Assembly (NCBI GenBank): GCA_902542975.1
Contig: CACBWM010000002.1
Coordinates: 62,001-126,000, forward strand
Origin: an uncultured Pelagibacteraceae bacterium
GTDB taxonomy: Bacteria; Pseudomonadota; Alphaproteobacteria; Pelagibacterales; Pelagibacteraceae
DNA length: 64,000 nt
Reading direction: 5' to 3'
In this document: positions 55,356-64,000 of the stretch, piece by piece
How positions within the stretch are numbered: the stretch's first letter is position 1
Layout: every line of letters begins with the position of its first letter
Position numbers and translations under genes: made by a program
Notes under the pieces: model-generated
Databases searched by the model: none
Told to the model about the DNA's origin: nothing
Seen by the model: only the letters and a program-made list of their open reading frames with translations

Positions 55356-55898
55356 ATGTTTATACAAACTGAAAATACACCAAACCCAAATTCATTAAAG
55401 TTTCTACCTGGTAGAAAGGTATCTAATAATGGTCCTTTAGAAGTTTTAAACCAAGAAGATACAAATAATTTATTGATAAAGAACTTACTGCAGATAAATG
55501 GAGTAACTGGAGTATTTTTAGGGGAAGATTTCTTTTCTATAAATAAAGAAGAGAATAAAAAATGGGAAGACATTCAGCATATTGTTATTTCTTATGTAAA
55601 TGAGCATTATGCAAATGGTAACGCTTGTATTATAGATAAAATAAATGAAGACGAGAACAACAAAAATTATTCAGAGATTGAAAAAAAAATAATAAGTATT
55701 TTAGACTCTAAAATTAGACCTGCTGTTGCAAGAGATGGAGGAGATATAAAGTTCCAAGAATTTAAGGATGGAAAAGTTAAAGTTTTATTAAAAGGCAGTT
55801 GTTCAGGTTGTCCATCTTCAACTCTCACTTTAAAAAAAGGTGTAGAAAACTTGCTTTGTCATTATATTCCTGAAGTTAAAGAAGTTTTAGCTGTATAA
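55356..55898 (+). CDS. NifU-like iron-sulphur scaffold/carrier (NfuA type)
   Basis: A 180-residue protein with an N-terminal Nfu_N domain (TENTPNPNSLKFLPGRKV, VTGVFLGEDFFSI) and a C-terminal NifU domain (RPAVARDGGDIKFQEF, then the cluster-binding C149-x2-C152 in GSCSGCPSSTLTLKKGVENLL). It accepts a 4Fe-4S cluster and passes it on to targets. MiaB, in the same neighbourhood, is a known kind of target. Confidence 0.95.
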   Translation: MFIQTENTPNPNSLKFLPGRKVSNNGPLEVLNQEDTNNLLIKNLLQINGVTGVFLGEDFFSINKEENKKWEDIQHIVISYVNEHYANGNACIIDKINEDENNKNYSEIEKKIISILDSKIRPAVARDGGDIKFQEFKDGKVKVLLKGSCSGCPSSTLTLKKGVENLLCHYIPEVKEVLAV

Positions 55899-55926
55899 TT
55901 AAAAAATAATAATTATATTAAAATTA

Positions 55927-57018
55927 ATGGTTAGACGGACAAAAAATAAAAGTATTAAATTTAAGCAAAAGAAAAATAATGTATCTAGATTTTCTGCAAT
56001 TTGTATTTTTGTAATTTTCTCATTCTTTTCTTTACCAACCGTAAGCAATTTTTTAGATAAGAATTTAAATTTCAAAAAATCTGTGATCTCAAATGCTGGT
56101 GTAAATTTTGACCAGGAACTAGATAAAAGAAAAAAAATCCTTGATGGAGAGGAAGAAACTAAAACAAATAAACTTAGTCTAAAAAATATTTTTGCTGATA
56201 TTGATTTTTTCAGTACGGATGACGAGGGACAGAATTCAATAAGATTTGACGCAAGAACAATTGAGCAATTATTTAAAGATACAAATTATAATCTTGAAAG
56301 AGTTAGAGAGACCAAGTTAGTTAACATTGGTAATAAAATTGACCATCTTCCAAAAGAGATTAAAGGTATTGAGAGTTCAAAAAAGAGAAAGAGACTATTT
56401 ATTCAAATAGTTTTACCTCTAATCGTAGAGGAGAACGCTAAAATTCGACTTGATAGAAAAGAATTATTTAGAATATTGGCTAAGAACATAAATAATCAAA
56501 AAGAAAAGAATTGGTTAAAAGAAAAATTTAAACAATATGGTTTAAAAGATGGAGATTTTTATTCCCTGAAAGTTCGAATGGATGAAATTCCTGTTTCTTT
56601 AGCACTCGCTCAAGCCGCCAAAGAAACTGGTTGGGGAACATCAAGATTTGCACAAGAGGGTAATGCATTATTTGGACAATGGACTTGGAATGGTGAAGGA
56701 ATTAGACCAGCAGGTGTAGATAAAGATGCAAAACATAAAGTTGCGAAATTTGCAGTTCTTAAAGCATCAGTTAGAGCATATCAACGAAATTTAAATACTC
56801 ATAGTAGTTATATCGAATTTAGAAAAGAAAGAGCAATTCAAAGGGACAACGATGAAAAATTAGACAGTTTAAAGCTGGTAAATTATTTAGATAAATACGC
56901 AGAGACAGGGCAACAATACATTGACGTGTTAAAACAAATAATAAAGCAAAATTCTCTTACGGATTTTGATGATGTAAATGTAATGCCTACAAGTAACAAG
57001 ACTAAAAAATTAATTTAA
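55927..57018 (+). CDS. Glucosaminidase-domain protein (Bax-like)
   Basis: A 363-residue protein with an N-terminal membrane anchor or signal (about 22-42, SAICIFVIFSFFSLPTV) and a C-terminal glucosaminidase (GH73-like) domain: VSLALAQAAKETGWGTSRFAQEGNALFGQWTW, with the likely catalytic E233, and VRAYQRNLNTHSSYIEFRKERA. It probably trims peptidoglycan in the periplasm. The region in between is charged and helical. It shares TTAA with the next stop. Confidence 0.92.
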   Translation: MVRRTKNKSIKFKQKKNNVSRFSAICIFVIFSFFSLPTVSNFLDKNLNFKKSVISNAGVNFDQELDKRKKILDGEEETKTNKLSLKNIFADIDFFSTDDEGQNSIRFDARTIEQLFKDTNYNLERVRETKLVNIGNKIDHLPKEIKGIESSKKRKRLFIQIVLPLIVEENAKIRLDRKELFRILAKNINNQKEKNWLKEKFKQYGLKDGDFYSLKVRMDEIPVSLALAQAAKETGWGTSRFAQEGNALFGQWTWNGEGIRPAGVDKDAKHKVAKFAVLKASVRAYQRNLNTHSSYIEFRKERAIQRDNDEKLDSLKLVNYLDKYAETGQQYIDVLKQIIKQNSLTDFDDVNVMPTSNKTKKLI

Positions 57019-58067
57019 TTTTGAACAAATTGGAAACCTGAAAATCTCCAACCATTTTCATCTTTTAAAGAGCAGTTAATTCTCCCTCTTCTTTCAATAA
57101 ATTTTTCTGAAAAATTAATATTTAATATATTATCGTTCAAGATAATTTTTGTTTTTCTCCATTTTGAGCCTTCATTTGAAAAGCAATTAATATTTTCTAA
57201 ATTTTTTTGATCTTCGAAAAATTCTATCGTCATTTTAGGCGGGTTTTCTCCGTCATTCATAAATTTGTTTTCAGGTTTAATAATTTTATACTGAAGTGGC
57301 AAATACGATATTACTTCTTTAAATCTTTTTATTTCTCCATATTTTTCGTTTATAGGGAATCTTGGTAGCTCATATCTATCTTTGTTTAAATCAATAACAC
57401 CTGAATGTTGGCCAAATGCAAATTCAAAATTGTTTGAAATATAATTTTTCTGCTCTAAATTATATTCACCAAAGGGATAAGAAAAATAAATTGGATTATA
57501 TCCCAATTTATTTTTAAAAATTTTAATTGATTCCTCAATATCCTCTACAAACTTTTGAAAAACAAATTTAGTTAAATAATCGTGAGAATGTGAATGATTA
57601 CCAATGTATGCAAAGTTCTCTTTTTCTACTTCTTTTATTTGGTCCCAACTCATATATCCTTTATTCCCAACCGCCTCTGTTGAAACAAATAAAATAAAAG
57701 GAATTTTTTCCTGTTTTAAGATTGGCCATGCATTTTCATAGAAAGATGTGAATGCATCATCAATAGTTAATAAAATTTTTTTTTGTTTTTTAATCTTTTC
57801 AAAATTTATTGAAAATTCACCAGGATTATAAAAATGTAAATTATTTTCTTTTATTAAATTAATATGTTTTTTAAATATATCTAATCTTATATTTGTTGAT
57901 GGATACTTATTTTCTTCAAATCTATGATACATAATTGCCAAAACTCCTTGTTCATTCTTAAAATATTTTTTATTTACTACTTCAGCTTTAACGTTTAAAA
58001 AAATAATAAAAAAAATGAATACTTTAGTTATTAATGCTGCAGATGATAAAATTTTATTTTCTCTCAT
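57015..58067 (-). CDS. Polysaccharide deacetylase family protein
   Basis: A 350-residue protein with a hydrophobic signal (about 12-28, ending VKAEV) and a NodB-type domain: LLTIDDAFTSFYENAW with D103/D104, IGNHSHSHDYL (metal ligands H158, H162) and YFSYPFGEYN. The C-terminal ~100 residues are a beta-rich extension. Probable substrates are cell-envelope glycans. The ATG at 58067 lies 53 bases inside the divergent tsaB; no nearer standard start codon is visible before the signal helix, so this overlap appears genuine. Confidence 0.85.
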   Translation of the reverse strand: MRENKILSSAALITKVFIFFIIFLNVKAEVVNKKYFKNEQGVLAIMYHRFEENKYPSTNIRLDIFKKHINLIKENNLHFYNPGEFSINFEKIKKQKKILLTIDDAFTSFYENAWPILKQEKIPFILFVSTEAVGNKGYMSWDQIKEVEKENFAYIGNHSHSHDYLTKFVFQKFVEDIEESIKIFKNKLGYNPIYFSYPFGEYNLEQKNYISNNFEFAFGQHSGVIDLNKDRYELPRFPINEKYGEIKRFKEVISYLPLQYKIIKPENKFMNDGENPPKMTIEFFEDQKNLENINCFSNEGSKWRKTKIILNDNILNINFSEKFIERRGRINCSLKDENGWRFSGFQFVQN

Positions 58068-58392
58068 AACGAACTTAGAATCTTATACTACCGCTCACAC
58101 AAACAGTAGAGAAAATTTTGATAAAATAATGATATTAATTTTGAATTTTCTTAAAGAGCATGATTCAAATTTAGATAAAATAAGTGAAATATTTGTAAAC
58201 CAAGGTCCTGGGAAAATCTCAAGCATTAGAAATTCGATAGCAATTGCAAAAGGCATTGCTTTTGCAAAAAATATTGATTTATATGGATTTTTGAGTGAAC
58301 ATTTAACTGATAAAGATGTAAATCAGTTAGTAAAAACTGATAAAAAAAATTTTACAAATATTAATTTGATTAAACCCCTTTACTCGAGTTAA
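58015..58392 (+). CDS. tsaB: TsaB-like protein (N-terminal half only)
   Basis: A 125-residue protein, about half the usual length. It matches the N-terminal lobe of TsaB (YeaZ): LVINAADDKILFSLI, HTNSRENFDKIM, IFVNQGPGKISSIRNSIAIAKGIAFA (compare GPGSFTGLR). TsaB dimerises with TsaD to make t6A37 in tRNA. The C-terminal lobe is absent and the frame simply stops; fur follows eight bases later and rimI, often here, is missing. The 53-base overlap with the divergent deacetylase is unusual. Confidence 0.75.
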   Translation: MNTLVINAADDKILFSLITNLESYTTAHTNSRENFDKIMILILNFLKEHDSNLDKISEIFVNQGPGKISSIRNSIAIAKGIAFAKNIDLYGFLSEHLTDKDVNQLVKTDKKNFTNINLIKPLYSS

Positions 58393-58400
58393 AATATATT

Positions 58401-58820
58401 ATGCTAGAAACTATTGAAGAAAAATGCCAAAAAAATGGTGTAAAACTTACAGATCAAAGAAGGATAATCGCAAGAGTAATATCTGAATCTAAAAAAACAT
58501 ATGGAGAATCTGACCATCCAGATGTTGATGAATTATATAATAGAGTTTCTCAAATAGATTCTAAAATTAGTATTGCTACTGTTTACAGGACAGTTAAGCT
58601 TTTTGAGGAAGCAGGTATATTAACAAAACATGATTTTAAATCCGGAAAGGCAAGATATGAATTAAATGATGATCATAATCATTTGATTGATATAAAAACT
58701 GGAGAGATAATAGAATTTGTTGATGAAGAAATCGAAGAATTACAAAAAAAAATTGCTGATAAATACGGTTATAAGCTTGTTGATCATAAATTAGAACTAT
58801 ACGGTATCAAAAAAAAATAA
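58401..58820 (+). CDS. fur: Fur family metal-responsive repressor
   Basis: A 139-residue Fur. The winged helix reads VKLTDQRRIIARVI, HPDVDELYNRV and ISIATVYRTVKLFEEAGIL. The dimer domain keeps YELNDDHNHLIDIKTGEIIEF, where HDH-type histidines remain but no CxxC zinc site exists. In alphaproteobacteria Fur homologues may respond to iron or manganese (Mur), so the metal is open. It is followed three bases later by miaB. Confidence 0.93.
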   Translation: MLETIEEKCQKNGVKLTDQRRIIARVISESKKTYGESDHPDVDELYNRVSQIDSKISIATVYRTVKLFEEAGILTKHDFKSGKARYELNDDHNHLIDIKTGEIIEFVDEEIEELQKKIADKYGYKLVDHKLELYGIKKK

Positions 58821-58823
58821 TTC

Positions 58824-60155
58824 ATGAATAAGAAGGTTTTTATAAAGACATTTGGTTGTCAAATGAATGAGTATGACTCCAACAGGATATACGATGCTGT
58901 TAGGTCGATAGGTTATAATAAAACTGAAAATCAAGAAGAGGCTGATTGTTATATTTTAAATACTTGTCATATTAGAGATAAAGCTAAAGATAAAGTTTAT
59001 CATGAGATTGGGAGAGTAAAAAAATTATATAAAGACAAAAAAAAACCAATTATGGTTGTTGCAGGTTGCGTTGCACAAGCTGAAAATACTGAGATGCTTA
59101 ATAGAGAGAAATATATAGATTTAGTTATAGGTCCTCAATCTTATCAAAAAATAAATAATCTTTTGAAAAACTTTGAAGAAGAAAATAAAGTTGAAGAAAC
59201 TGAATTCGACTCAGTTTCAAAGTTTAGGTATTTCGATAATATTAAAAATAACAACACCAAGGTTTCATCTTTTTTAACAATTCAAGAAGGTTGTGATAAG
59301 TTCTGTCACTTTTGTGTTGTTCCTTATACGAGAGGACCAGAGTATTCTAGACCATTCAAAAGCATTATTGATGAAGCTGAGAGATTGATAAAGAATGGAT
59401 CTAGAGAAATAACTTTTCTTGGCCAAAACGTAAATGCATATTCTTATAAAGACGGGTCTAGGGAGCATCGACTGTCAGATCTTATAAATACACTCAGTAA
59501 ATATTCTGAAATAAGTAGAATTAGGTATACCACATCTCATCCAAGAGATATGACAGATGATCTTATCGAATGTTATAAAAATTCAAAAAAATTAATGCCT
59601 TTTGTTCATTTACCAATTCAAAGTGGTTCTGACAGAATATTAAAAATGATGAACAGAAAGCACACTGTGAGTTATTATTTAAACATTTATGAAAAATTAA
59701 TCAAAATTAATCCTGACATAAAATTTTCTAGTGACTTTATTATTGGATACCCCGGAGAAACAGAGAATGATTTCAAAGAAACCATAAATTTAGTTAATAA
59801 AATTAAATTTATAAATTCATTCTCATTTATTTTTAGCCCGAGACCAGGGACAAAGGCTGCAGAATTAGACATTACTGATAAAGATAAACTTAAAAATAGA
59901 CTGATAACTATTCAAGACAAATTATTTAGCAATCAAATAGAATTAAATAAATCTTTAGAAGGAAAAACTTTAGAGGTGCTTGTTGAAAACAAACTTAAAA
60001 ACCAAAACAAATATTTTGGAAGAAATAAATTTTTAAGTTCAGTTATTTTTGATGGCAATGAAAGTCATATTGGCAAATTAATTAAAGTGAATATCGAAAA
60101 AAGTAATCAAAATTCTTTATTTGGTAAAGTAACAGATCAAATGAAAGCAGCATAA
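58824..60155 (+). CDS. miaB: tRNA-2-methylthio-N6-dimethylallyladenosine synthase MiaB
   Basis: A 443-residue radical-SAM methylthiotransferase. The N-terminal cluster domain begins KTFGCQMNEYDS with cysteines in LNTCHIRDKA and VAGCVAQ. The SAM cluster is C157-x3-C161-x2-C164 (EGCDKFCHFCVVPYTRG). The C-terminal TRAM domain is present. It methylthiolates A37 of tRNAs. The neighbours nfuA and phoH/ybeY match the usual RNA-maturation block. Confidence 0.97.
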   Translation: MNKKVFIKTFGCQMNEYDSNRIYDAVRSIGYNKTENQEEADCYILNTCHIRDKAKDKVYHEIGRVKKLYKDKKKPIMVVAGCVAQAENTEMLNREKYIDLVIGPQSYQKINNLLKNFEEENKVEETEFDSVSKFRYFDNIKNNNTKVSSFLTIQEGCDKFCHFCVVPYTRGPEYSRPFKSIIDEAERLIKNGSREITFLGQNVNAYSYKDGSREHRLSDLINTLSKYSEISRIRYTTSHPRDMTDDLIECYKNSKKLMPFVHLPIQSGSDRILKMMNRKHTVSYYLNIYEKLIKINPDIKFSSDFIIGYPGETENDFKETINLVNKIKFINSFSFIFSPRPGTKAAELDITDKDKLKNRLITIQDKLFSNQIELNKSLEGKTLEVLVENKLKNQNKYFGRNKFLSSVIFDGNESHIGKLIKVNIEKSNQNSLFGKVTDQMKAA

Positions 60156-60156
60156 T

Positions 60157-61164
60157 TTGAAAAATTTTGCAAAATCAAAAATTAATCCTGATTTAAAATA
60201 TGTATATTCAGAAAACAATGCCTTAAGTATTGTATTTCAAAGCAACGAATTACTTTTAGGTGTTTTGGGAGAATTTAATAATAACTTAAAAGAATTAGAA
60301 AAAATTACAAATTCTAGCATTTACTCTAGAGGAAACTCAATTTTATTAAAAAATACTCCTGAAAAAAATGAAATAATAAAGAATGCAATTCAATTCCTTG
60401 TAGATCAATTTTTAAATAATGGAACATTAGAAAAAAAGGATATAGAGTCATCAGTTAACAAATTTATGATTGATGAAAAAGTTACAAATAAAAGTGGAAA
60501 TGTAGAATATATAATAAAAACTCCAAAAAAATCTGTAATACCAAGATCAGAGAAACAAAAAAATTATATAAGGGCTTTAAAAGAATCTGATATTGTTATT
60601 TCTGCAGGACCAGCGGGAACTGGTAAAACTTTTTTAGCTGTAGCTGTTGCTTTAACAATGTTGCTTGAAAAAAAAATAGAGAGAATCATTTTATCTAGAC
60701 CAGCGGTAGAAGCAGGAGAGAGATTAGGTTTTTTACCAGGAGATATGAGAGAAAAAGTTGATCCTTATTTAAGACCTCTTTACGATTCATTATATGACTT
60801 ATTAGATTTTGAAAAAATTCAAAAAAAAATAGAAGTTGGAGATATTGAGATTGCACCACTTGCATTTATGAGGGGAAGAACTTTAAAAAATTCATTTGCA
60901 ATACTCGATGAAGCACAAAATGCAACAGACACTCAAATAAAAATGTTTTTAACAAGAATTGGGGAAAATTCCAAAATAGTAATTAACGGTGATCCTTCCC
61001 AGATAGACTTACCTAATAAAACAATGTCAGGTTTAAATAGATCAAAAAAATTACTTGGTCATTTAAAAGAGATATCCGTGGTAGATTTTGATCATACTGA
61101 TGTTGTAAGACACCCACTAGTTTCCAAGATAGTCAAGGCTTATTCTGATAAAAATTCAGATTAA
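60157..61164 (+). CDS. PhoH-like ATPase (YbeZ)
   Basis: A 335-residue protein starting at TTG 60157, one base after the miaB stop. The P-loop GPAGTGKT is at 151-158, Walker B in SFAILDEAQNAT, and VVDFDHTDVVRHPLVSKIVKAY closes the domain. In other bacteria it works with YbeY in ribosome and rRNA maturation. ybeY starts within its stop codon. Confidence 0.95.
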   Translation: MKNFAKSKINPDLKYVYSENNALSIVFQSNELLLGVLGEFNNNLKELEKITNSSIYSRGNSILLKNTPEKNEIIKNAIQFLVDQFLNNGTLEKKDIESSVNKFMIDEKVTNKSGNVEYIIKTPKKSVIPRSEKQKNYIRALKESDIVISAGPAGTGKTFLAVAVALTMLLEKKIERIILSRPAVEAGERLGFLPGDMREKVDPYLRPLYDSLYDLLDFEKIQKKIEVGDIEIAPLAFMRGRTLKNSFAILDEAQNATDTQIKMFLTRIGENSKIVINGDPSQIDLPNKTMSGLNRSKKLLGHLKEISVVDFDHTDVVRHPLVSKIVKAYSDKNSD

Positions 61165-61610
61165 TGATTAAAGCTAACATAGTTTTAGATAAAAAAATTT
61201 GGGAAAAGAAATTAAAAAAACCAGAGATATACTTCAAAAAGAAATTAAACAAATTATCTAAATTAAGCATCTTTAAAAATAAAAACCAAGAATTTACTGT
61301 GATGCTTACTAATAATAAAAAAATGAAAGATTTAAATTTAAAATTTAGAAATAAAAATGTTTCAACAGACGTACTTTCTTTTCCTTTAAAAGTTAAATTA
61401 AAAAATAAATTATATTTAGGAGATATAGCAATTTCTTTTGAAATAATTAACAAAAGAGCAAAATCAACGAGTTTTGATCATGAATTAGATAAAATGTGGA
61501 TACACGGTTATTTACATCTCTTAGGACATGATCATAAAAAAAATAAAGATTATTATTTAATGAACAAAAGAGAAAATTTAATATTTAAAAAATTGAATAA
61601 AATAAATTGA
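61164..61610 (+). CDS. ybeY: Endoribonuclease YbeY
   Basis: A 148-residue zinc metalloprotein that helps 16S rRNA 3'-end processing. The metal motif HGYLHLLGHDH places H114, H118 and H124, and STDVLSFPLK with LGDIAISFEI are conserved. Overlap TAATG with phoH and TTGA with lnt makes a coupled operon. Confidence 0.96.
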   Translation: MIKANIVLDKKIWEKKLKKPEIYFKKKLNKLSKLSIFKNKNQEFTVMLTNNKKMKDLNLKFRNKNVSTDVLSFPLKVKLKNKLYLGDIAISFEIINKRAKSTSFDHELDKMWIHGYLHLLGHDHKKNKDYYLMNKRENLIFKKLNKIN

Positions 61611-63127
61611 AATCTATTCTACAAAATAAAGCTTATCTATATTTAACATGTTTATTTTTAGGTATAATAACATCATTTAGTTTACCGCCATATAATTTTG
61701 TATTTCTCAATTTTTTATCACTTCCGACATTACTTTATTTATTAATAAATTATACCCATAAAAAAATCATATCATTTTTTGTTGGTTGGGTCTTTGGATT
61801 TGGTTATTTTATTTCTAACCTTTATTGGATTACAAATTCTTTAACATTTGATGTAAATTTTAAATTAATTATTCCATTTGCATTAATATTAATACCTTTA
61901 TTTTTGGGAATATTTTATGGTTTAGTAACTTTTCTAAGTAGCCTTTTCAATTTAAAAAATAAACTCTCATCAGTTTTGATTTTTTCGATTTTTTTTGGTG
62001 GGATTGAATTTCTAAGAAGTTTTATTTTAGGTGGTTTTCCTTGGAATCTATTAGTCTTTAGTGTTTCAAATAACTTACCTTCTTTACAAATTTTATCCTA
62101 TATAGGGACCTACTCGTTAAATTTATTATCAATCACAATTTTCTTATTACCAATAATATTTTTTCATAAGTATAAAAGTTCAGCAACAGTTATCTTTTTT
62201 TGTTTTGGATTAATTCTACTAGTAATAAATTATTCATATGGATATTTTAACATTAAAAATTTTGAAAAAAAAAAATACGACAAGCTAGACTCTATTATTC
62301 GGGTTGTTTCTCCAAAAGTACCAATTGAAAGATTCTTAACAAATCAGAGTCCTGAAAAAAATATCGATGAATTACTTACTTTAAGTGATCCAAATAAATC
62401 TGAAAAAAAAATATTTATTTTTCCCGAAGGTATAATTACTAGTATTTATTTTAGAGATCTCAAATTTTTTAAAAATATCTTCAAAAAAAAATTTAATGTA
62501 AACCATAAAGTCATTTTGGGAATTAATAGTATTAAAGAAAATAAAATTTATAATTCTTTAGTAGTATTAAATTCTGACACAAAATTATTGTATAAATACA
62601 ACAAGAATAAGCTAGTTCCATTCGGAGAATTTTTACCATTTGAAAATTTCTTCAAAAGATTAGGTTTAAAAAAAATAACACAAGGGTATCAATCATTTTC
62701 AGCTGATAATAAAAGAGAAATTCTGAACATTGATAAATTAAAATTTATCCCACTTATTTGTTATGAAATTATTTATTCAGGAAAAATTAATCCAAATAAA
62801 AAATATTACGATTTTATATTAAATATTTCTGAGGATGGTTGGTTTGGCAAATCTATTGGACCCGCTCAACACTTATCTCATTCGATATTTAGATCAATTG
62901 AAGAAGGTAAAAATGTTATTAGATCTACAAACAATGGGGTTTCTGCTTTTGTTAATCCCAAAGGTCAAATTATTAAACAAATAAATGAAAAAGGATATTT
63001 TGATGTTAATAAAATCAAACGTGTTGATAAAACTTATTTTGCTGAAAACGGTAATAAGATCTTCTTTTATTTTGTCATAATTTATACTACTTTCATTGTG
63101 ATTTTAAAAATTAGGGAGAATAAATGA
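61607..63127 (+). CDS. lnt: Apolipoprotein N-acyltransferase
   Basis: A 506-residue inner-membrane enzyme that adds the third acyl chain to lipoproteins. It starts at TTG 61607, overlapping the ybeY stop. Six or seven N-terminal helices precede a nitrilase domain with E274 (FPEG), a lysine near [10 protein letters not shown] and nucleophile C385 in LICYEIIY. It ends with a C-terminal helix ([16 protein letters not shown]). CorC, often next to it, is absent here. Confidence 0.95.
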   Translation: MKSILQNKAYLYLTCLFLGIITSFSLPPYNFVFLNFLSLPTLLYLLINYTHKKIISFFVGWVFGFGYFISNLYWITNSLTFDVNFKLIIPFALILIPLFLGIFYGLVTFLSSLFNLKNKLSSVLIFSIFFGGIEFLRSFILGGFPWNLLVFSVSNNLPSLQILSYIGTYSLNLLSITIFLLPIIFFHKYKSSATVIFFCFGLILLVINYSYGYFNIKNFEKKKYDKLDSIIRVVSPKVPIERFLTNQSPEKNIDELLTLSDPNKSEKKIFIFPEGIITSIYFRDLKFFKNIFKKKFNVNHKVILGINSIKENKIYNSLVVLNSDTKLLYKYNKNKLVPFGEFLPFENFFKRLGLKKITQGYQSFSADNKREILNIDKLKFIPLICYEIIYSGKINPNKKYYDFILNISEDGWFGKSIGPAQHLSHSIFRSIEEGKNVIRSTNNGVSAFVNPKGQIIKQINEKGYFDVNKIKRVDKTYFAENGNKIFFYFVIIYTTFIVILKIRENK

Positions 63128-64000
63128 AAAAAGATTACTTATTTACTAGCGAGTCAGTATCCGAAGGTCATCCAGATAAAGTTTGTGATAGAATTTCAGA
63201 TATGGTTGTAGATACATATTTGGCTGCTGAACCTCAATCGAGAGTTGCTTGTGAAACTTTAACAACAACAAACAAAGTTGTCTTAGCTGGTGAAGTAAGA
63301 GGTCCAGAAATAAAAAAAAAAGATTTAATAGAAAAAGTAAGGCACTGCATCAAAGATATTGGTTATGATCAAGAAGGATTTACTTGGAAAGAAGCAACAT
63401 CAGTCGAAAGTCATTTACACTCTCAATCAGCTGATATTGCTATGGGTGTAGATTCCTCTGGAAATAAAGATGAAGGTGCAGGCGATCAAGGAATTATGTT
63501 CGGTTATGCGTGTAATGAAACCGATGTGCTGATGCCCGCTCCAATACACTACTCGCATAAAATATTAAGACTTATGGCTCAAGATAGAAAATCTGGAAAA
63601 TTAAAAAATATAGAACCAGATTCAAAAAGCCAAATTACAATTGAATATAAAGATGGAAAACCATCATCAGTAAAATCTGTAGTTATATCGACACAACACT
63701 CTCCAGATGTCAATCAAGCTCAAGTTAGAGAATTGGTAAAACCTTATATTGAAAGATCAATACCAAAAGAATTATTGAGTTCATTAGATGAAAAGGAAAT
63801 ATATGTGAACCCAACGGGAAATTTCGTAATTGGAGGGCCTGACGGTGATAGTGGTTTGACTGGCAGGAAAATTATTGTTGACACATATGGTGGAGCAGCA
63901 CCACATGGAGGAGGTGCATTTTCTGGAAAAGATCCAACCAAAGTTGATAGATCAGCTGCTTATGCATCCAGATATTTAGCAAAGAATGTTGTTGCATCTA
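63124..64000 (+). CDS. metK: S-adenosylmethionine synthetase (3' end outside window)
   Basis: The frame from ATG 63124 runs to the end of the window (292 complete codons of about 385-390). [30 protein letters not shown] and [40 protein letters not shown] are diagnostic. It makes SAM, used by MiaB, RsmG, RsmI and FkbM in this window. It overlaps the lnt stop by four bases (ATGA), so no room for a leader riboswitch exists directly upstream. Confidence 0.97.
   Translation, partial: MKKDYLFTSESVSEGHPDKVCDRISDMVVDTYLAAEPQSRVACETLTTTNKVVLAGEVRGPEIKKKDLIEKVRHCIKDIGYDQEGFTWKEATSVESHLHSQSADIAMGVDSSGNKDEGAGDQGIMFGYACNETDVLMPAPIHYSHKILRLMAQDRKSGKLKNIEPDSKSQITIEYKDGKPSSVKSVVISTQHSPDVNQAQVRELVKPYIERSIPKELLSSLDEKEIYVNPTGNFVIGGPDGDSGLTGRKIIVDTYGGAAPHGGGAFSGKDPTKVDRSAAYASRYLAKNVVAS

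Noticed and set aside
63000-63124. SAM riboswitch before metK
   Set aside because: metK overlaps the lnt stop and the upstream sequence is lnt coding; no SAM-II or SAM-V-like fold was seen.
1-64000. CRISPR arrays, insertion sequences, prophage, toxin-antitoxin or defence islands
   Set aside because: No spaced direct repeats, transposase, integrase or phage-type proteins were seen; gene content is core metabolism and information processing.

Overview
This is a single stretch of core chromosome from a very AT-rich, streamlined alphaproteobacterium. Low GC, single-base gaps or overlaps between genes, gene order and protein sequences all point to the SAR11 clade (Pelagibacterales, Candidatus Pelagibacter-like); this is recognition from memory, not a database match. 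No insertion sequences, prophage, CRISPR arrays or transposases were seen. Every gap above 100 bases is accounted for in the feature list or findings.

Layout. 1-5.1 kb: end of a heparinase II/III-family gene, purH, a pterin dehydratase and an FkbM methyltransferase gene behind a tRNA-Gly, a LON-domain protein, and a UbiH/COQ6-type monooxygenase broken by two homopolymer frameshifts. 5.2-9.2 kb: ftsK-lolA, a GNAT/HIT pair and an orphan type IV prepilin. 9.3-12.1 kb: a complete DctPQM TRAP transporter. 12.1-15.3 kb: a compact histidine operon (hisBHAFE) ending in an unlisted 47-residue membrane protein, next to a tRNA-Met-like hairpin. 15.3-17.2 kb: hslVU behind a heat-shock-like promoter. 17.2-23.3 kb: the alphaproteobacterial origin-flanking block smr, timA (Tim44), fxsA, secB, dnaQ, coaE, SDR, aroE, maf, ppsR. 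23.275-23.555 kb: probable chromosome origin between ppsR and hemE, with DnaA-box-like sites. 23.6-33.0 kb: hemE-hemH-hemJ, rho, mnmE-mnmG-rsmG-parA-parB, with two parS-like sites in mnmG and rsmG. 33.0-37.5 kb: holA, lptE, leuS and a DUF3576 lipoprotein on the other strand. 37.7-42.0 kb: a strongly initiated porin with a clear terminator, a ThiE-like protein, a YggS-type PLP protein, an L,D-transpeptidase, a winged-helix regulator and a tiny ArfA-like ribosome-rescue gene. 41.1-47.2 kb: grpE-dnaK-dnaJ-dapB-nth-sugar kinase. 47.3-55.9 kb: rdgB, a periplasmic-binding-fold protein, rsmI, a BON lipoprotein, maeB, murJ, trpS, nfuA. 55.9-64 kb: a glucosaminidase, a polysaccharide deacetylase, a half-length tsaB, then fur-miaB-phoH-ybeY-lnt-metK (metK runs off the end).

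How it fits together. The window holds the replication origin and its segregation system (oriC-like gap, parAB, parS), chromosome dimer handling (ftsK), two polymerase III subunits (holA, dnaQ), chaperones and proteolysis (dnaKJ-grpE, hslVU, secB), envelope assembly (lolA, lptE, lnt, murJ, porin) and housekeeping biosynthesis. No large new system is visible. The most interesting items are small or structural: the ArfA-like gene, the oriC/parS geometry, the doubly frameshifted monooxygenase, the small membrane gene of the his operon, the half-length TsaB and the recurrent four-base shared-stop overlaps.
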